Shown one piece after another: positions 32,133 through 47,086 of a stretch of DNA of 64,000 nt. Each line of letters opens with the position of its first letter. The stretch's first letter is position 1. This DNA comes from Blastocystis sp. Blastoise (Eukaryota; Sar; Bigyra; Opalinata; Blastocystidae). The stretch covers positions 805,001 through 869,000 of the forward strand of contig JBBPEB010000033.1 of assembly GCA_039096225.1 (NCBI GenBank), in the 5' to 3' direction. The notes below the pieces were generated by a model. It saw only the letters and a program-made list of their open reading frames with translations. It searched no databases and was not told the DNA's origin. A program made the position numbers and the translations under genes.

Positions 32133-35100
32133 ATGCTTGAAGAAAAGATGGAAAAAACAAATTTTCAAGAAAAACAAAGTATTTTTTCTATTCATACATA
32201 CTAATCATAAATATATTATTGATAAAGCGTCATTTATATTACAGGATGAATCAACAATCACAATTTCAAATTCTCTTCTACAAAAATATCCTAATTTCAT
32301 GTTTTCTTTGGTATCTATGAATACTAATGATTTTATAGAAGAATAAGAATCTTATTACATTGATCTTTTATCTTTATCAATACATAAAATGATCCCATTT
32401 ATGGAGAATGCAAAAGTTCTTGATATTCTGCCTTTAAAAGATGTAATTTCAATTCATTCAGATATACATTATTTTTTTTTGAGATGAATCCTATGAAGAT
32501 GAGATAAAAATATATACATTTCTTTGAGATTCTTTAAATAATTTTGTTGTGAATAATAATTGTGGACTGTATTTTATTTTACTAATATTTATAGAATAAA
32601 TAAAAGCAATGAAATGCACATAATAAGATTTCAACTCATTATTTATGGTATATTTATTTTATTATTATTATATATATGAATATATAGATATCATAACAGA
32701 AGAGAGAAATCAATTATTCTGTCAATATTCTCCATTATTTGATTTCTTTAATATTACAATTGTTACTTTAAAATGTATAGTATTAGATTATTAAAGCCAT
32801 TAATTATATATATATAGTTGATTTCTCTGAAGATATTTCTTATGAATATATATATCCTTCCAATTTACATGAAGTATTCCCAAAACTAGAAACATTTCTT
32901 ATAGAACGTATATTATAATTATTTACATATATATATTTGAATTTATTTTATACATAGCTTCTTATTATTCTCAAAGAAAAGAGATATATATACCTCCTTC
33001 TGATCCTCATTATACTCTATTATATAAAGAATATAAACGACAATATTATCAAACTTATTTTCCAAAGAAATATTCTAATTATAGAAGATCAAGAACAGAT
33101 AAAGAAAACGATTATATATATAACAATTTAATTCATATATATCCAAAAGAAAAGAAAAAAAAATATGAATAAGAAAGAAAATGATATTTCTGACAAAAAT
33201 ATAGATATAGATAAAGAAATAAATGAAGAGAAAAATGAAATAAAACCAGATCTATTTGTTATTCTTTCAAGCTATTCCCGTGATTATGATGCACAACAAA
33301 TGGAGTTCGAGAAGAAGAATTTATTATTATATAATAATAAATATATTTCTTATATGAAATTTATTTTTATCCAAGATGGAGGTATATATATATATTATAT
33401 ATATTTATATATATAGAACGAGATATATAACATCCAATTGTCTAGTATATAATTATATTTTATTGTTTTTGTATTCTATATAATTGAAGAAATTATTTTA
33501 TTATTAGAATGTATTTATAATATATAAATATGAATAGTTTTTCGTATTCTTCGTGTTCAACAATACTCTTCTATTTACTTCATCTGCCAATAATGAAGCA
33601 TATTAAGCAACTAGTCACTCTTCGTATATACGTAATAACTATTAAATATATATATATTAGAGAATCCTAGAGTGAAGATTCAATTCGATATTCCTCCATT
33701 ATTAATAACAATTAGAGATGGATTAGTAGATACTATTATTATATTCAACATATTTAATTGTAATATATATAATCTATAATAGTTATTATTATTATTATAT
33801 AGTTATTCAACCAGGATCATATCCTGAATATATACAATTATTCAAAGATATTATTACTACTCATGTATTTCCTAATGCTACTACATTAAAAATAACATGT
33901 ATATATAATATATTTCAATATATTATATAAATAATAATAATATATTTATAGATTATTCCTATGATTTATATATACCTCTTTTACAAGACATATTGCAATT
34001 AATAACAAAAAATCATTTTCCAAAGTTGCATATATATGATATCAGTGATATTATTCGAAATGAAATTCATATATATAAAGAGAATTATAAATTTGTTCTA
34101 TTTTCTGAATCTATAATACAACTAATGGATACTATAATTTATGATAAAGATATATTTTCTGATATCTTAGAGAATGTTGTGGTGTATCCAGAAATATCAG
34201 AAGCTATATTGAATACTAATAATACTAATTATTTTACTATTCAAGGTATACATAAATGGTATTATGAATTATTATTATTATACTATATATATATAGGTTC
34301 ATTTTTTAAAATGAATATGATGTTGTGTGGAATAAGTTAATGAATTCTAAAGTCATATACTTTAATAATCTAATTATTGATTGTACATATATTATATCAT
34401 TATTGTTAATATATTTATATATAATAATATTATTATTTCTATATTCTTTTAGTATATGAGATGAAATATACTAGATTTGATATTTCTCAAATAAATCTAA
34501 AAAAGTGTATAGTTAAATCACTTATTCTTAATGCGAATTCATCTCAGTATAAGATATTAAATAAATTGAGGAATTGCATGAAAGATATAAATTATAATGA
34601 ACTTCAAACACTTTTTATTAACTGTATTTGTTTTTTTTTTTATTTTCTATTTATTCTATTTATTATTCGAATTAATTATGTAATTTTTAGTAAATCCAGA
34701 TGAAGATGAAGAGTATGAATATGATAGTAATTATGATGATTACAGTGATGATGAAGATGAAAATATTTATGTGAATCAATATATTTATGAATATTTCTCA
34801 TTTTTATCTGTTGGAAACTATAAAAACGTGACTACTTTGTCAATAGGTATGATTATGTATATATCTTTATATCTATATATATAGATGATATAACGTTCTA
34901 TTCTATTCATGGTTATATAAAAAACAAAATAAAAGTTGAAACCTTACAAATATTATATCATTTCTTCTCCTTGTTTTCTAATAATCTTACTAGAATAAAA
35001 TTAACTTGTATATCAATCTAAATATTCTATATATATAAATAGATTGTTTCTTTGTATCCTATATATTCAATGATTGCTTATCTCTACCTTTACTTGAATA

Positions 35101-36052
35101 TCAATTATGTTAAAATAACAATTTGTATGTATTATAACATATATTTTGTTTTAGTCAATTATATATATATAGTTAATAAAAATGAATTTAATGATTTACT
35201 GAAAAATATATACTGGCTATTTAAGAATAATAAACTGAAAAAGCTTCAAATATTGGAAATTTGCTATATTTCAAGTATATTTAATAGTTATATTATCAAT
35301 AAAAATATATATAGAAGATAACGATAGTTTTGATGAATTATTTACATATATTATGTTATTTAAAGAAGAATATAGTAGAATTCCTTCTTGTTTCAAACAG
35401 ATAAAACTTAATATTCAAGGTAATTTTTTCATTAATATATTTATATATCTTATATTCATTTTCTATTTAATTATTTAGTTGTAATTATTGTTTATATATA
35501 TTTATCATTTTATTGTTAAAAATATATTCTTATTTTTATATATATTAATTATATTACTATTAGAATCTCAGAATGAATATACTATTCTAAATATATTCGA
35601 ATCATTTCCTTCTTTTTCTCATTTTTTTCATAAATTAATTCAATGTATATCTATGAATATAATAATGAAGAGATATAAAGATATATATATTATATATTGT
35701 AAATATATATATAATCAATTAGAGATGGAATATACTCAGTTAATTGTTCAATTAGATTTATGTATATATATAGTATTATTCCACATTATTCATTATATAT
35801 AGTTATAGTAGATAATCCTTATATAAAGAATATTATAAACTTAATTGCAAAGAATTCTTTTCCTTATTTAAGAATACTGTACTTATATAACTCATGTATA
35901 TATTTATATATTATGTTTTATTATATTTATATATAGACATAGAGTTTGATTATAGATCTATTTTAGAAGATTACAAAAGAAATATAATCCACAACTATCA
36001 ATTATATATAAATGAGAAAAATAAAGAATATCTAGATTTTTTTAATTGTTAA
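32133..36052 (+). pseudogene. Decayed BTB-like/LRR gene B1
   Basis: Clear relative of the gene at 52718-56917 but broken. The frame starting MLEEKMEKTNFQEKQ hits stops after about 22 codons. The homologous reading then continues in another frame (HKYIIDKASFILQDE...LLQKYPN) and meets TAA at 32344-32346, beyond which the same frame still aligns (ESYYIDLLSLSIHKM). A further frame change occurs at a T-run near 32470, another stop inside the homologue of the exon 1 end, and another shift at an A9 run near 33153. Downstream exons with Leu/Ile-rich strands and phase-1 introns are recognisable (EYIYPSNLHEVFPKLETFLI; DIIRNEIHIYKEN; last exon DIEFDYRSILEDYKRN ending at TAA 36052). Nonsense changes plus several shifts make sequencing error an insufficient explanation. 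Confidence 0.75.
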
Positions 36053-36334
36053 TAAATAATGTTTTATGTATTGTTATAAAATTTTGTTTATAACTTAATA
36101 TTTGTTATTCTTATAAATGAAATAATCTATTAAAAGTGATTATTTTTTTAACTATTTTAAAGCCAAACCCATTAATAAATATAAACATATAATTAAAATA
36201 AACACTTTTAGATATTTATATAAAAAAAATATACAATAAAAAAATATAATAGTTTATAAAAAATGTTAAAAAGTAATTACATATATAAATATATATTAAA
36301 GAAAATTGATATTTTTATATATAAATAATTGTTC
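36053..36334. other. Convergent spacer
   Basis: About 280 bases between the 3' ends of BTB-LRR B1 and BTB-TLDc copy 4. A/T-rich only; nothing else seen. Confidence 0.45.
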
Positions 36335-37910
36335 TTAAGCTCTTCCCCAGACTTCATAATCTTCTACTGTAAAATCATTTCTAGAATTAGCATTAGCAGT
36401 ATTCACAAATAATGAATGTTTTTGAGGAGTATTCACAGTAGTAAATGATTTTGAATTAGTCAATGCATTATTATTAGTAGTATGACAATTATCACCTATA
36501 TATATATCACTGCCACCACCAAATACAGGGCCATAAGAAGAACGACAATATATACCTCTACCTATGCCATTATGTAGATATTGAGTAGGAGGAATACCAT
36601 GTTCATTACTTAATGTAAAGAGAAATTCTTTAGAAGGAGATTTTTCACCTATAGAAAAGAATACGAAATAAACATATTTAAATGATAATATATACAGTTA
36701 CTTGTTCTAGATTCCCAACTTTGATCTGTATATCCTCCAAATATATTAATATGATTATTATGACCTTTATGTTTAATTAAAGTTACTGTTTCTCCTTTAT
36801 TGTCACAATATTTATGGAATTCACTTGCTAAAAATTATGTTCACTTGCTCTATATATATAATGATATAATAAAATAATAATAACATACCTAAATAATAAT
36901 TTCCATTTCTTTGCTTTACCAAGCCAGTTTACTAATGGTTTTGTAAGTTCTTCATCAATAATAGTTGATTGTTTGAACCATCCTGGAATCATTGCTTCTT
37001 TTGTTTCTTCTTTTCCTTTTTCACCAAATAATTCAACCATTTCTTTCTCAAATAATTCTTTATTAATATCAATAAGCTTATCTTCTTCTATATATATATA
37101 TCCATTATTCACATACTCATTAATATATTCAATATATTCATATTTCTTATTCATATATAAACTATCATCTACAGGTCTATAATGAATAAATCCATTATCA
37201 TAATTCTTAACATAAGCATTCCATAATCCATTCTTTACTAAATATTCTTTAATAATATCATTCTTATCGCCATTAATTATCAAAGAAACTTCATCTCCTT
37301 CTTCATATTTCTTCATCTTTCGATCTCTTCGATCTCTACAATCTATTAATTCTAAAGGAATCACTAAACCACAAAATTCAAATAAATTCAATATTTCTAA
37401 TTGTTCTTCATAACTAAAAGAATCAAAATCTACGTTCTTTCCATTCAAATAATCTAATAAATAATAAATAAAAGCATCTTGTCCTTCATAACAAAGAAAA
37501 ATAGTTCCATCATTCGTTCTTTTTTCTTCTTCACGTTGATCATCAATAAAAGAACCTTTTAAAGAATCTAAAACAGATTTCGATATTTGAAATACAGGAC
37601 CATTATTGGTAAATCGTATCAAATCCATATCATTATCATTATTATAATCCATATTCACATTCATATCTTCATTATTCTTATCTTTATTAACACATTTCTT
37701 TTCAAATTCATTTCTTTCACCTTCCTTTTCAATACAATCATCTCCAATATGTTTTATAAGTCTATTTATCGGCATTCCAGAATGTATTCCAAGACTCATT
37801 ACAACTGAGAAAACATTAACTACATCTTTCATCAATTCTTCAAATACATTAATATCCTCCTTCAATCTATTAAATTTATCAATATCAAATAACACCTTTT
37901 CTTTCACCAT
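36335..37910 (-). pseudogene. BTB-TLDc copy 4, single-base frame break in the TLDc domain
   Basis: The start MVKEKVLFDIDKFNRL is as in copy 3. Exon 1 (37910-36899) encodes the lead, the BTB-like domain (FQISKSVLDSLKGSFIDDQR, DGTIFLCYEGQDAFIYYLL) and NWLGKAKKWKLLFR. Exon 2 starts at 36849 with ASEHNF, then TAG. Copy 2 reads ASEHKYKASEF here, whereas copy 4 is one base short at a T5 run (about 36833-36837). With the frame shifted, the rest reads intact: ASEFHKYCDNKGETVTLI, IFGGYTDQSWESRTS, intron, SPSKEFLFTLSNEHGIPPTQ, and DYEVWGRA at TAA 36335. So it is either a very young pseudogene or a normal gene with one base missing in the assembly. The two introns are at the same places as in copy 2. 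Confidence 0.6.
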
Positions 37911-38050
37911 TTTCAACAAATAAAGTAATATATCGAATTAAAAATTTCAAAAAATTTCCCTTTGAAAATTTTGTTTTGAGAGTTGTAGTTTTTTACAAAA
38001 GATTTAGATTTTTGTTTAATAACTTACATTTTCATATTATTATAATACAT
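37911..38050. promoter_or_regulatory. Very short divergent promoter between BTB-TLDc copy 4 and the UBR1-like gene
   Basis: Only about 140 bases separate the divergent starts, if the UBR-like gene begins at 38051. A shared bidirectional promoter is likely. The UBR start itself is uncertain, so the true gap may be larger. Confidence 0.35.
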
Positions 38051-41000
38051 ATGAACTTGTTGCAACGTTATGAATATGAATCTATGGTATTAGATTTCCT
38101 TTCTGTTGCAAATGAAAAATGGTTTAACCTAGAAATAGTAATTTCGTTATTAAACTATATGTATCGAATCATAAACATAGTTTATGAACCAGGAAGCAAA
38201 GAAATATTATAATTTGAATACTTCTGGTATAAGATTTGAGAGAGAAATGAGTCAAACTAAAATATGTGATTATTTTATAAATGAAGGAGATACTTACTAC
38301 ATTTGTAATACATGCAGCATGTCTCCATACCTAGTATTTTGCAAAAAATGTTGGAATGAAGCAAATCATGTTGTATTTTTTTATATTCTTTATGAATAAC
38401 AAATTAGGGTCATGATTATCATGAAGTATTATGTGAGAAAAAAGGATCATATTGTGATTGTGGTCTATTTAATATAAAATATGATGGATATTGCGAGAAT
38501 CATAAAAAAATTCATGACCATTTCATTTCTTCAGAAATGATGGAACCTATGTATATATATAAACTATTATTATCATTATTATACTACTTTTATTTATTAT
38601 TAATCTTTAATTAAATATGATTAGATCATTACAATGGTATGAAACGTATTGTCATTTCTGTATATATGCATTATTTTATTATACAAAAATATCAAATGAT
38701 AAATACCGCTTTTTAGTATGATAATAATTATATTTATGTATATATATACAATATAGAAGGCAATATCAATAATGAATTCATTAATATTATTATGTGAATC
38801 AGATCTATCTATATATACATATATATGTACCTTCTTTTCTTCCTCTATAGAGAAACATAATTCTCTATTTAATAAGAAAATAGTCGACATCGATCGTTCA
38901 TTCTTAACTCTTATTACTATAAAAGATCAAGCACCTTTCACTTTGTTATTACTTATTAACTGTTTTATTTGTGAAGATAAAACATATCAAGTATAGTCTT
39001 CTAAATCAATAATAATCTAATTATATATTATTATATATAGGATATTTGTAGACATTTTTTATGTTTGCTTTTTAAAGATCCATCTTTTCTTAATCTGTTT
39101 TTTACATTATATCCTTTATTCTTATGGTATTCCAGTATAAACTATTTAAATTTTGATAGTATATATATATTTTATTATATTATTACTTTTATAAATTAAG
39201 TATATATGTTTCATTATTTATGTATTTATAGATCAAATGAATCTAACAGAATCGTTTTATTTGAATCAAAGTTATGGTTTTTCAATATTAGCAAGTTATT
39301 TCGATTTTTATGATTTTGATCAATTCAAGAATTCTTCTTTGTTTTCTATTATTCATATTGCTGCTCTTCCTGATTTATATACATATATAAATGATACAAC
39401 TAATTATACTCCTCAACAACAGTATTTTAGACTTATTCAGTATATAATTAATAAAGTTGTGCATGTAGCAGTTAAGAATGCTTGTATATATATTATATTT
39501 AATTATACTATATATTATATGCTATTATATAGTAATTCAAAATAAACCAAGAATATTTATTATAAATATTTTGTTACAGTTGTATTACTGTAATCACAAT
39601 GAATTGATGCCTTATATGTATATTGATAAATACACATTAACTATAGAAAAATCAATTCTTGACACTTTTTTATGTATTCATGTATGTAAATATAATAAAT
39701 ATAATAGATATAATAAATATAATAAATATATAAAACAATACATAATAAATATAATAAATATAGTCCATCCTATCAGGTGATACTGATAATAGAAATAAAC
39801 TACTTTATACTACCCTCATAGAATGTGGTGGATATTATTCTTTATGTGATACACTTAGAAATCTATTCTATTCTATATATAATGATATTAAGGTTTTTAT
39901 TCGTGTATACTATATTATATATATATATTATTATTATTGTATATAGAAATCAACAAAAGAAGAGTTAATTACCTTATTAACAAATGTTATTACAATATAT
40001 AATAAGATATTACTTGGTGATATTCGAAAATGTTATAATCTAAATCAGAATAATGAATATAATATTGTTCAGATTTTTATTGTTATCTTATCTATGATTT
40101 TGTATGTTTTTTAATAATTATTTTTATTCTAATTTATAATCTATATTATTATAATAAAAGTAATTTTGTTAAAAAGATGATACATATATATATATATATA
40201 GATCTGAGATTTATAGTTGTTTTGGTGTTTGTGAATTACCCTTAGAAATTCATTCTACATTATTCTTTATTTATCATATATCATTAAGTCAATTTCTATA
40301 TATATTTCATTTGATCTCTCTTAATGATGATAATGATGATAAAAATAATAATTTAGATCTATTTGCTAGTTCAATTCAATATCATTTTTTAAGTATAGCT
40401 GAATATTATGGTATCTTACTTCAAGTATATTATTTATGTACACATTATTTAAATTTTGTTACTTTATTATTATATTTTAATATAAAAATATCTATAGATT
40501 CTTCCTCTATTTATAAATGAATATGATTCTATGACTTTATTCTTATGGTATATATACAAGGGATATAATTATTTAGAAAAGAAAGAAATCTATAAGGATA
40601 TTAATATGTTATATAATGATATACAAGACTCATATGAGTTATTCTCTGTAGTAGATATACATAATTATATAAATGAAAAATGTCCATTTGTGACATTATA
40701 TGATATTATACATTTATTATTATGTATTCAATATGATCCTTGCTATACTCTTGATAATTATGTATATAAATATATATCTATTTTTCTTTGCTATATTGAA
40801 TATATATATAGTTCATTTCAAAGATCAAATTATCATCATTATTTTTAAATAAACAGTCTCCAAATAAAGAAATATCATTAATTCTGAAAAGAAAATCAAA
40901 TGCTTCTATAGACATACCAAGTGTACCAGATGTAAATTATATATATTCTATTTATTATACTTATTATATTAATAATATTATAGTATTTGCAATACATAAT

Positions 41001-42432
41001 ATATGATTATGTTTTTCAATCTAAATATGATGATCAAACAAAAATGTATCATTATTCATTTATTTATTCGTTTATTTATTTATTTATTATTAACATTGCT
41101 TTCTAGAAGTCATTTGTTGTATGCAATAAAAACAACTGAGAATCAAAATATATATAATATATATCTATTTCAATTGTTGTTCTTTAAACATGATTATTAC
41201 CATGATGTATATATTATATATAATATATAATATATAATATATAGAACTACTTGAATAATAATCCTGATTTGATATATATTCCTTCTTCACATTCAAAACT
41301 AAAGTATATATATATATATTATATTATTTACTTTTTTATACTATATTTAGGACTTATATTGATTCTCCATTCTATTTAACTTATATAACATATTACATAC
41401 AACATATAATGTCTAATGAAAATGAAGAATCTATAAGAATAATGGAACTTTTATATCTTCTTTTCTTTTATATTAAAAGTATATATATATATATATATAT
41501 ATATTCATAAAAATATATTATTATTATTAAATATATATATATATATAGATTCCACTATTGACCCAATAGAATTATCTAAAAATACAATAATAAATGATGT
41601 ATAGATATTTTTTATTAATTTAAATATATATATATATAGTTTTTAGAACATAATATAAGTGAAGGAATCACTATTTATATTCAGCATTTATCAGCTGTCA
41701 TTCAGCTATTAATTCAAACTCATAAAAGTTTCAATAAGTATAAAATCATTAATTCTCTTCTATATATGTAGACTAATAGAAGAATATGATACGACTAATG
41801 CACAAGTAATATATATATATTATATATTATATATATAGAATGATTATATAAAATCTGATCTTATCAAACCCAGTTTCAATACAGGTATGTATATATATAT
41901 AAATATATTTATATATATATATTTAAATATATAGATAATATAATATGTGCTGCATGTATGAAAAGAGGAGGTTTGTTTGTACTTCCAGTATATATAAGTA
42001 ATCAATGTCAACAATGTATATATATATTATTATAATATATAACAAGTATTTATGCATATATATATAGCCGATTCCTATTCATTTCAGTTTATATTAAATA
42101 AATTCATGAATAATTTATGTAAATATTTATTTTAATATATATCAAACATATATATATAGAAAATATATATATGTTCTTTCTCTAGTTAATGATAATCATT
42201 CTCAATATTCCAGTTCATATTCTATTTATAAGAATTTTTGTCGTTGTATTCATAAAAATCCTTTTCAGAAATGGTTTGATTTTAATGTTCATGTAATTAT
42301 TATTAAAAATATTATTATTGAATAAAATGTTATTCTATGTATATACATATATCTAGAGTTGTAATCATCCTATTCATTATACATGCTTTTCAAATATGAA
42401 TTCTTCAGAACCATACTTTCTTGTATATAAAT

Positions 42433-42503
<71 letters not shown>

Positions 42504-45500
42504 AATTGAATAGGAGAAAGCAATTCCATGTTGTAAATGTGGTCAGTTATATACTTTCGTGATACCTATTCTTGATACTAGTAGTATATATGAAATATAA
42601 TAATAGTACTATAATATTATTTATAGTGTTTTATCATAATGTTACTAAAGAAGAAGAAGAAGCTATATATGACAAATACAAGTCTATATATAATGTATTA
42701 TTATTATTTTATTAAATATAATGTTATATGGATATAGAATATTATTAGTTCATCCTCATATTATGATTTAACATGTTCAGTAATTTTTATTATTATTATA
42801 CTTAATATATACATGTATATAATTACATATTATCTAGAATAACCCAAAAGATATAGACATAAGTTTTTATGTAGCTATTTTATCATTTTCTGGAATTTAT
42901 CTTCCAAGAAATAGCAGGCTTTACGTATATAATTTATAAATAGACAATATATATATATGTATAGAAATCAATGATATGTGACTTATTTCCAGAATCTATT
43001 CTTTCTTATGAATATTCTTCTCGATGTATATATATAACTATATGCATAATATTATAAAATTAATAGTTTCATTATTAACAATGAATCAACAATATCAACT
43101 ATTATATACTCGAAACTTCATATTTATTCTTCTCAGAATTCTTTTACATGTATATAACATATTCATAATTATTCATTTACTCTTATTTGAATAATAATTC
43201 TAAACATTCTTCTTTTCCATTAATTTATATATAGTCTGGTTATGTTCCATCACATTGTCTTTCTAATAGCACATTTCCTTATTTTCATGCTTATTCTACA
43301 CAATTATACATTTCGATAAATGGCCTATGTCAAAATGGTACTGAATTGATAGATTCATATATGTGTCAGCATCCTATTAAACACTTAAATAAAGCTTTAG
43401 AATATTCATTTGATATACATTTACGATTAATTGAAGATCTATTAAAGTTTTATTATTTATGGAATGATAAAACATCATATAATAGAGAGAAAGAGAAAGA
43501 GAATATTCAGAGAGATCGAGAAATATTATGTGTTGATGAAAATGAAGTTGCGTTTCAATATATTAATATACCTATAGATGATTATTATAAAGAAGAATAT
43601 CAACAATATATACAAGATATGAAGAATAGTAAAGATATATATTCAGAATATATAAAAAAAATGTCAACAACTCTTCCTTTTCCTATGTTTAATAAAGAAC
43701 ATAAACATTCTATTTTTGATTATGATCAATATGGATATATATTTGAAAGGTATAGATTTCGATATATAAATATACTTCATTGTAGAAATACAATATTACA
43801 ACCTTCAATTAACAATAGAATTCGTACTCCTTATGATGATTTTAATAATATATTTATACCTAATTTAGAAATTAATACTTCTGAAATTGATCAATATAAA
43901 TTAGATCATGATATAAAAGATATAGATATTCAATCAAAGCTAAAAGATACTGAATTTATTTTTATAGAAAACTCTAATAATAATGATTTCTATTTAGATA
44001 TTTTACAACAAATGATGGAAGATCTTTATTTATATTATGAAGATATAATGTGTAACAATAAACAAAGTAATATACGATATATATATTTACTTATAGCAAG
44101 TATATTCAAAAATTTACCTAATTATGATGATTCTATTTATCCACTTGAGATTTCAACTGCATACCCTCGATTATCATTATTATATACAAAACCAATTGGA
44201 TATCATGAAATTATCAAGTATTGTTATGTGATGGAAGACCTATTATTATTTAGACCTTTATTAACTCAAATGACTCAAAATTATATGTCTATTTTTTCAG
44301 AAGAATCATTATTATCGATTATAAATAATAATTCTACAAGTTTCTCTAAACAAGATTCAAATAATAACAATAACAAACTATTACAATGTATTAATATATC
44401 AACTATAATTAAGAAAGACTGTTCTACTTCTATTGATATTACTAGTGATGATTATTATTATTTTATTTATTTCTATTTAATTATTACAATTCATATAGAA
44501 CTTTCAAAATTTACTGTTTTAAATGATCCTGAATATGAATATAATCCTGATTATCCAGTTATTTGGAATCAAAATAAAGAAGTGAATATACAAAAAACGA
44601 ATAATACAACTAATAATATAGATGAAAATAAAAATGAAGAAGGAAAAGAATCAAGTGAAGTAATAAAAGAAAATGAAATGAATTTTGAATCATCGAACTC
44701 ATATAATAATTTTTTTAATCCTTTAAAAGTTATATTCCTTCAGTTGACACCAAAAGTATTTTCAGACATATATAAATTATTATAATACTCGAAAATATCC
44801 ATTTGTTATACAAAATGATTATTCTTCATTTCTAAATTTCCAACAGAATTATATATTAAATCAAACATCTATATATAAATCACATTATAACCTCCCATTA
44901 CATTATTCAACTATAGAAATATCTTCAAAGAGTATTGTTGAATATTTACAATTGTTCTTTGAATTATATGATATTGATACTAGTATAGTAAATATTTATA
45001 ATTTTATAAACCAATTATTCACCCAAAAATTATCATTTAAACAACTTTTATCTTCATATACTATTGATCCATGTATATTTATATATCAATTATATATATA
45101 TATATTAGAATTACATATATATAAATAATTTATTTTATATTATTCATAACATTCTATATAGTATTTGTTGATTATCAATATATATTAATTGGTTTACTTG
45201 CATCATATTCAGAAACTGGTCCGTCTTATATACATCAACTTAATGTATGTTTAATGGGAATAATTACTTGTAACACTATGGTGGTTAATAACAGTACTTT
45301 TGTAAATGATATCAATTCATTTAAGTCTATTAATCAAAATATTGAAAATTATCTAAAAATTAAATTAGAATCTAATCATCCATATTTATCAGATCATGAT
45401 ATAAATCAATTAACACATAATTCGATTATATTTAAACCTAGAAATATAGCCAAGGAATTTATTAGTTATTTATTTTGTCATTTTCCACTTGGAAATAATA

Positions 45501-47086
45501 ATGGTAAGTGATTTATATTTTTTTCTTTCTTATATATATATATATAGAAATGACAATTTTATTATATAAACATTTCAAAGAATTATATCCAGTTATGTAT
45601 AAGAATAATAAATTAATTATTTTACTTCAATTAATGGTACTTATTCTTCACAAAGATTGTTGTAAATATAACTATAAATATATATTTTATCTATATTATT
45701 TTATATATAGTAAAATATTTATTTTATTACTATCAAAAAGCTCTTGAATCTGATATATGTATAGTTTTAATTATAATTCTTATTATTAATATATAATATA
45801 TATAGTCGATTTTCAACGTGAATTAGATGGAAATGGTAACATTGATGAAGATATTTTCACATTCTTTTTAATTGTTAAAGAATGGGAAAGACGTGATGTA
45901 TATGTATATGAAGAGATTCCTTATGAAGAAGAAATAACGAATATGTTATTAGAAAAAGGAGTATTATAGATATTTTATATTAATACTAATAATTATATAT
46001 ATATAGATTACATATACTGTTCAACAATTATCTGTTCCATTTATGAGATCCTTATGTATATATATGTATATATATATATATAATACACATCATTCTGTAA
46101 AAATATTCAAATCTATTTCTCTATATATATTTCTATATATAGATCTATTAAACCTTATTCTTTCTCCTTCTTTTATTCCTTCTTCTGATATTTCCATTCC
46201 TACTTCCTTCTCTTCTTTGTATACATCCATCTCTCTATCTTCTTCTCCTTCTATTTTATCTCTATTAAAAAAGAAACCATGTGATTTTATTACTAAAGAA
46301 GTAATAGATGTACTCAATTTTGATGTATTAAAGTATATAGAATTGTTTAAAAATATATCAAATTTAAACATTCATTTTTTATAGATTATTTGAAATACCT
46401 TACTATTTTTTCATATTAGATTTTGATTTGAGTTTTAAACAATGTGAATTCCCACTTTTAAATAAATTAGTATGTTTTCTTTATAATACTATACTCTATT
46501 TCATATTTATTAATTAGTTTTATTTATCTGAAAAAGAAATGAAAGATCTTTCTAAGAATTGTGTTTGCAATCAATGTAATAAAAAAAATAATCAAATGAT
46601 GTGTATGTGTGTTGCTTGTGGACAAACAGTATATTCTATATAATCATTATTTATAAGTTTTTATATTATTTTTATCATTTTACTAGGTTTGCTATTCATG
46701 TCAGCAAAATAGACAATGTATAAAACAATACTTAAATGATGATACTAATTTTTGTCATTGTTGTGTTTTTATTCAACTATATAGTGGAACTATATATTAT
46801 TTTGGAAGTGAAAAGTGGTATATAATACTTGGAAATCTGTAAGTTGATATATATATATTTTTAATTATAAACTAATTCTTTCTTTTTTATATATAATACA
46901 TTATTTACTATTATTCTTTTTTCTAGATCTGATTTAGCACATTCCTTGTTATTAGAAGATATAGATATAGAAAAAAAGAATGAAAAAGAAATGAAGGAAT
47001 TAGCTATTCAAGAAATTACTTCACTTTTAAATAGAAATGATATTAGTCAACGAAATAAATATCTAAATAAGATGTATGATCTTTAG
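38051..47086 (+). CDS. UBR1-type E3 ubiquitin ligase (N-recognin), about 30 small introns
   Basis: Three diagnostic parts appear in the right order. (1) A UBR box at 38245-38500: KICDYF, YYICNTCSMSPYLVFCKKCW, an intron, then GHDYHEVLCEKKGSYCDCG and YCENH, with the zinc-binding Cys/His pattern of N-degron-binding UBR proteins. (2) A RING-H2-like set at about 41936-42570: ICAACMKRGG, then SCNHPIHYTCFSNM, then IPCCKCGQLYTFVIPIL, like the UBR1 RING. (3) A Cys-rich C-terminal domain at 46530-46830 (CVCNQCNKKNNQ, CVACGQTVCYSC, CCVFIQLYSG), ending at TAG 47086. UBR1 proteins recognise destabilising N-terminal residues and ubiquitinate the protein. One large exon (about 43230-44750) lies in the middle. 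The start is uncertain: ATG 38051 followed by an intron (GTATTAG...ACATAG), or ATG 38184. I have not joined every exon. Confidence 0.75.
42433..42500 (+). repeat. (TA)n tract in a UBR1-like gene intron
   Basis: About 33 TA units between the exon ending MNSSEPYFL and the exon starting KAIPCCKCG. It separates the two halves of the RING-like domain. Confidence 0.85.

Noticed and set aside
35052-35321. Separate small gene within BTB-LRR B1
   Set aside because: The reading resembles intron plus repeat exon (NEFNDLLKNIYWLFKNN) of the B1 pseudogene rather than an independent gene.
44695-44800. Frameshift in the large exon of the UBR1-like gene (stop after DIYKLL)
   Set aside because: An intron GTTATATTCC...TTTTCAG joins NPLK to TYINYYNTRKYPF in phase, so a lesion is not required, although the donor is unusual.
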